Positions 48,801-54,800 of a stretch of DNA of 64,000 nucleotides are shown piece after piece. The notes beneath the pieces are model-generated. The model was not told where the DNA came from. It was given only the letters and a program-made list of their open reading frames with translations, and made no database searches. Each line of letters opens with the position of its first letter. Position 1 is the first letter of the stretch. Made by a program: the position numbers and the translations under genes. The DNA comes from Euptelea pleiosperma (Eukaryota; Streptophyta; Magnoliopsida; Ranunculales; Eupteleaceae), in assembly GCA_035048495.1 (NCBI GenBank), contig CM068552.1, positions 17,298,753-17,362,752 of the forward strand. The letters are read 5' to 3'.

Positions 48801-51800
48801 TCATATGCTCCTACTGGTCCGACTGCTGGGAAGTCTTCTACAAGGGAGAGGCCCAAGTGTGACTACTGCGGTAAGCTATCGATGCTAGAAGCTTCATGGT
48901 CGCCCTAACCAGACATGGTCTTTTGGTGCTCATACTGCCAGTTTGGATGCTCCTTCCCCTCCTCAGGGACAGCTACAACCGAGTTCTTCTACCTCGGCTT
49001 TCCTTGCTGGTATCTCCCCTGCTGAGATTGCTACACTCGGGCGCTTGCTCAGTTAGCTTGATGGTCCTTCTTCCACACCATCGACTTCCTTTGCTTAATC
49101 GGGTAACATTAGACCTGCCCATCATGTGTCCATTCCTTCATCCAGTCCCCCTGGATCATTGATTCAGGGGCCTCGGAACACATGACGGGTATGTCTTCCC
49201 TGTTTTCCTCCTATTCTATTTGTTCAGGTCGAGATAAGGTTAAAATTGCTGATGGCACATAATCTTCTAAATCTAGGAAAGGGAATATCCTTCCCTCTCC
49301 TCAGCTTCTTTTATCTTTTATGTTGCATGTTCCTACTTTTACTTCTAGCCTGTTGTCTGTGAGTGCCCTTATTCGCCAGCTAAATTGCAGTGTGACCTTT
49401 TTTCCTTCCTCATGTGTCTTTCAAGACCTGGAGACGAGGAGGATGATTGTCACTGGACGTGAAGCAGATGGCCTATATCTTCTGGATGAACGTACTTCTG
49501 AGCCCACAACACTGCAGTCTCATAGTAGTAGTAGTTTAGCTTCAGTTCTATGTTCGCATGCCTGTCTGGGGCATGTTTCTTTTCAGTACTTGAAACTCTT
49601 ATTTCCTACTTTATTTACTTTACTTATGTTTCTTTTTCTGACTTACATTGTGAGACGTGTGAGCTCTCAAAACATTGTAGATCCTCATATCTTTCCAGAG
49701 GTAATAGAAGCTCCATTCCTTTTGATATTGTGCATTCTGATGTGTGGCGTCCTTCCCCTGTTATCTCTATTTTTTGGCTTCTGCTACCTTGTTACTTTTG
49801 TTGATGACCATACAAGGTGTATATGGGTCTATTTCATGAAAACTAAAGATGAAGCTCATTCCATCTTTAAGGGTTTTCTTAAGATGATCCAAACACAGTA
49901 TGGTGCCTCCATCAAGGTCCTTCGTTGGTAGAGAGTATATGTTTGGAGGTTTCCAACAATATTTTTTTGATCATGGGATTTGCCATCAAAATTCCTACAG
50001 CTACACCCCTCAGCAGAATGGTGTAGCTGAAAGGAAAATGCATCATCTGATAGAGGTAGCCCACTCTCTTTTGATCGGTGCCATTGTCCCCAAATCTTAT
50101 TGGTCCGATGCTGTTTTGACCACTACTTACCTGATTAACCAAATGCCTTCGCGTGTGCTCAACTTCCAGTCTTCAGTTCAGGTCATCTCGACCGGGTCGA
50201 TGAACCCGATGTTTGACATTCTCGATGTTAATAGGTTTGGCACGAAACCCAAGAAATACACATATTGTTTAATTTGTCCTAATTGACTCTCAATTTTCGA
50301 ATTTCTAGAATTTATTATAGAACTCCACTGAGAGTCTTAAGAAGTATTGTATATAATACCTATATTAGGATAATTTGACGAGCAAGGTTCTAAACTTTGA
50401 CTTCGCCTTAGACTTCGGTCAGTTAAAATTCGGAATTAATTTAGGGAAGTTCAATTCCATTTAGAGAATTTCCGTAAAAATTCGCTAACTTAGAGAAGTT
50501 TAAAGATTTTTTGCCAAAATGAGTGAAACGATATTAATCTTGTTTAGGTTGCTTTCAATAGTTGTTTTTATGATATAATAAGTTATAAATGTTTTATCAT
50601 ATCCTTAAAAATCAATGCGTTTTACCAACGTTTTGCTAAAAATTCTCTAAGTTAATTGTTTACTTCGAATTAAACGAATTAATTCGACAAATTTTTGCAA
50701 TTTTTGTACTAAGAAGGATAAACTTTGAGACATTAGCCGAATTTTTACTGTTTACTTCGAATTAATTCGGTGATTTTTTGTAAATTTTTTAATACATGTA
50801 CACTTTAATTCGGTCAGTCAAAATTCGGAATTAATTCGGCTAATTTCGTCGAATTTTAAAACCATGTCGACGAGCCGGAGATCGTGACGCAATTTGTTCG
50901 GTCAAATTCTTAATAGATTTGGCTCCACGCATCCCAACACGTATGCACTAGGTTTTGCAATGCACTTAAAACCTAGTGAAATCCTATAGAGTTACAAACA
51001 CTTTCTAAAATTCTTTGTTAGTGCACTAGGGTCCTATTGAGCCTCATTAATGCTACAATGGGTTTTTACAGTAGGGCTCCACAAGTCGCCAAGAAGGAAC
51101 AATTGAGTTTTGCGATTTGTTTTGAAAATCAGCAAAAACACATCGAAGAAGGCTTCAAAAAATCTTCAAAAAATGACCAAAAATCCCCAAATATCGAGAT
51201 CTAGTAGGGAAGGGGGTTTCAGATCACTATGTCTACCCTGTCCGTATAGCTGCATGACGTCAGCGAGGCTGTGCACAGTGACGGCACCTCTGGCTTCCTC
51301 CAGGCCTCCCACAATCTCGTATGTAGGTCTGGTTATGGATCCGATGACGATTTGCCCTAATACCAAGTAGAAGATGTTCAGTTCTGCAGAGGCAGGAGAG
51401 AGAATAGAGAAGATGGAGAAGATGGGTTATGTATGTTAACCCTACCACACCCCATTAAATCTTATTTATATTAATAAGTGTGGGCCCTTACATAAATGAG
51501 AAATAAATACATAAGACACCAAACAATAACTAATAACAAAGACATCCTTCAATAACAAGGGATTTATACAGTGTAGATACGACATTTACACTTAAGTTGA
51601 AGTATCCGATACAGAAACGGCATCCATTTTAAAGTATTTGGTTAACATAGGTTTGGGTTTCTTTGTCAAGTGGGAAATAGGGTTTCAGATTCTCTACTGT
51701 GGAAATGTATTTTAGTTTATGCTAGAGAAAGTAAACGTTAGCCCTTTTGTAACCTGTTCCCTTTCACTTTTTGCGCTGCTTGTGTGTAAAAGTTTAAACT

Positions 51801-54800
51801 CTAGTAGAAAAATTTATGAATTAAGGTATTTGATTTTCTGTAGGTACTTCTATCGCTTGTTGTCTGGGCCAGAGCCTTTGTCAACATTTGAGAAAGACCG
51901 GGCGTGGCATGTACCTGAAAAGCTGGATCTTGTTGCTATGCAGGTTGGTTTTATGCATTATCTATCCACAAGTTTCATTCTCCAAATTTCATCTGATTCA
52001 TTGATTGGTTTTCAAGCAGAAAGCATGCAAAATTCTTGTTGGATGTCATGATTTCAGTTCATTCAGGGCAGCTGGTTGTCAGGTTTTTCCTCCTCCCATT
52101 AGTTTTCATCTGTCATTTGGGATTCATTAATAACTATATGATTACCGTTCTCTTTTGAAATTTCAATGTAACAAGATTGCTTCATTTTCTCAGATATTAT
52201 ATTTTGTACATGCATGTGAGATGGGCTTGCTGGCAAAATTTTTATTGACATGATTGTTGGGGACCTGTGTAACAAGGGGACTGCAGTTTCCCAAAATTTG
52301 CTGTGTTGGACACATGTCATGCTGATGTGTTAGGCACTCATCAGCAGTCTTATTTTCACTATTTTTTTTTTGTCATGTATATCAACTTATCCAGTACTAG
52401 TCTTTTATATTATATGCTAATATGAACAGAACTGTTAAGGAAAACCTACTGCATAGAACTCTACTTAGGAAATTGTAAAATATAATTTTTTTTCTTCCTT
52501 TTCTTAACGCATTCACACAGCACAGATGCCACCATTAATCCATTGATCTGCTCCAGTAGAAAAAAACTGTCGTAGGATCTTCTCACTATGAAGAGGTTTG
52601 TCATGATCATAATTCAAAATCTCGTTCTGTCTTGGCTGAGACGTCTTATTCCCGTAGTGTATATGTATCATCTCATGTTGAAAGACTAATTTAAGTACTA
52701 AAACTGGTTTAAAAGCTTATTTTTATGTTAAGTGTCTTTTGTAACACATAAATGATAAAAAATAAATTTGTAGACTAAGTAAACATAAAAAAATGGTCTA
52801 ATCATATCGAGACATACTGTTTTTTCCATTGTCTCGTTCTGTCTCGTTCATCAACTTACCATGACAACGAGGCGGAACGATATTTAAACCATGGTTATGA
52901 TCAACCGAAAATCCTGACCTTGAGGAGGTTGGTGGTAGTAAGGGCTTGGCTCTTGTACTTACCAAAAGTAGTTCTGGTTTCCAAAGTAGAATCTTCCTAG
53001 TTAAGGAGGATACCGCATGGTTGATGAAGACCCAACTGGAGGCCTACTCCTTGTCAGTTGTACCCCTTATTTGGAGGACTCGGATCCACAAACATACGTT
53101 GATTGCTGAGACAAACAAAAATGGCAGAGGTTTGTTCTTGAAGGTGACATAGTTCACAGGAATTCCAAGAAACAGATTGATATGTATACCTGGAGGGGTG
53201 GGTCTGTATGGTTGGAACCCTTTGGCTTTTGTGTTAGCTAGTTTCCCTGGGGTTGGTTTTGTGAACAAAGACAAGGTAGAGGAGTCAAATTTCAGAGTCA
53301 TGGCCTTCATTTTGTGACCCATTGTCTGAGCAGGGGGTTGGAGTTCAAAGAATTAGAATTGTGTATCAGAGAGGTAGTGGAGCATAGGTGACGCATTTCC
53401 TAGTAAAGCCTCTTGGGGATATTTAGGCGGAGCTCTTCTGATCGTTTTGGTTATTCAAAAGCTCTATTTCTTCTTCCTTTTGCTCTGGGTAGGCTTGTGT
53501 TTTATGTCGACACTGATTCTGATCTTCTCAATATTTGCGGTGTGGGGTCTCTGAAATTAGGCGCACTTCTGATTTCTCTCCATAGATGGTGGCTGTCAGT
53601 GAATGTATTCACTGATGATGCTTTGTGCTGCAGACTGCAGTAGATGGTTGTTGTTTAAGGTTTGCCTTTACACTTGTGGACGAGGAGTATGTTCAAGGTG
53701 TTGGCAGGTTTGTGTGGTAGCATTTGTTGAAATTGATTCTAAATCATTAAACGTTTCCCAACTTGATGATGTCTGCCTGAGGCCGAGGAGAGGAGGTCTG
53801 TGTAGATTCCTCCGATGATTTCTGTTATTGATCGAGGTGTGAATTTTATGATGCTGGTGAAAGAGGAGTCTGGTTTCTCTCCTTCCAGTTGTTTGTCAAG
53901 AGGTTAGAGATGATGATGTGGTGCCTAATGTTCATCTCAAGTGGACAAGTAAGCTCCATCTGGAACACGTGTACATGGAGAAATGAGTGGTCGCCCGCAC
54001 TAGGAAGGATGGGGTGTTGGTAGACATAAACAGGAGATATGATCTGGACCGCTCAATTGCTAGAGATATGTGGTGTAAGGTGAATCACATGTGGATTCCC
54101 GCCTTCCAAATGAATTTCATGGGGCCTTTCTTTTTCAAATAAAGCTGGGGCTCTGGACAAGTGGCACAGAGAGATTTACCATACTGAGCAATACATCAGT
54201 TCACCTTTTACATCTACTGATAGATACCACGACTCGTGTCCATAGGGGTACGACCTCTAGAAGTGCGGGCTATGTTACTCAGCGGTGGTCTCACATTTCT
54301 GTCTGATGAAAGATTGTAAGACATCTGGACCGTCTACAGGTCAGATTCTCTGGGGATGAGGTGAAGTCGTCAAGGGCGTTCGTTACACATGTCCAACCGA
54401 GAACATGTGGAAGAGAATGAAAGGGTGTCATGCTCTCAGATAACTGAAGGGATTTACATAAGAAAGCCAAAGGGTCAGAATGCAAATAGTTTTTTCAAGA
54501 AGGGCATTTGGGCATTACTGGTAAGGGCAAGGGTATAATTCAATCAGATGATAAAGTTACATTTCTTCCTCAACCATTCCACTTAAATTTTTTTGGGTGA
54601 TTCACACCTATTGGAGATTTCTCTGGCAAGGATAAAGAAGAGGATTAGGGATATCAGAGATGGCTCTACAGGAACTCACCCTTCTTCGATGGGAGACCAA
54701 TGGGATCCTGATGCTGATTCCATTGAAACATTCCCAGGTGCTTTTGATACACTATGGTGGGTTGTGCATGAGTGTGCAAAAATGTCTTACTCAGAGGCCA

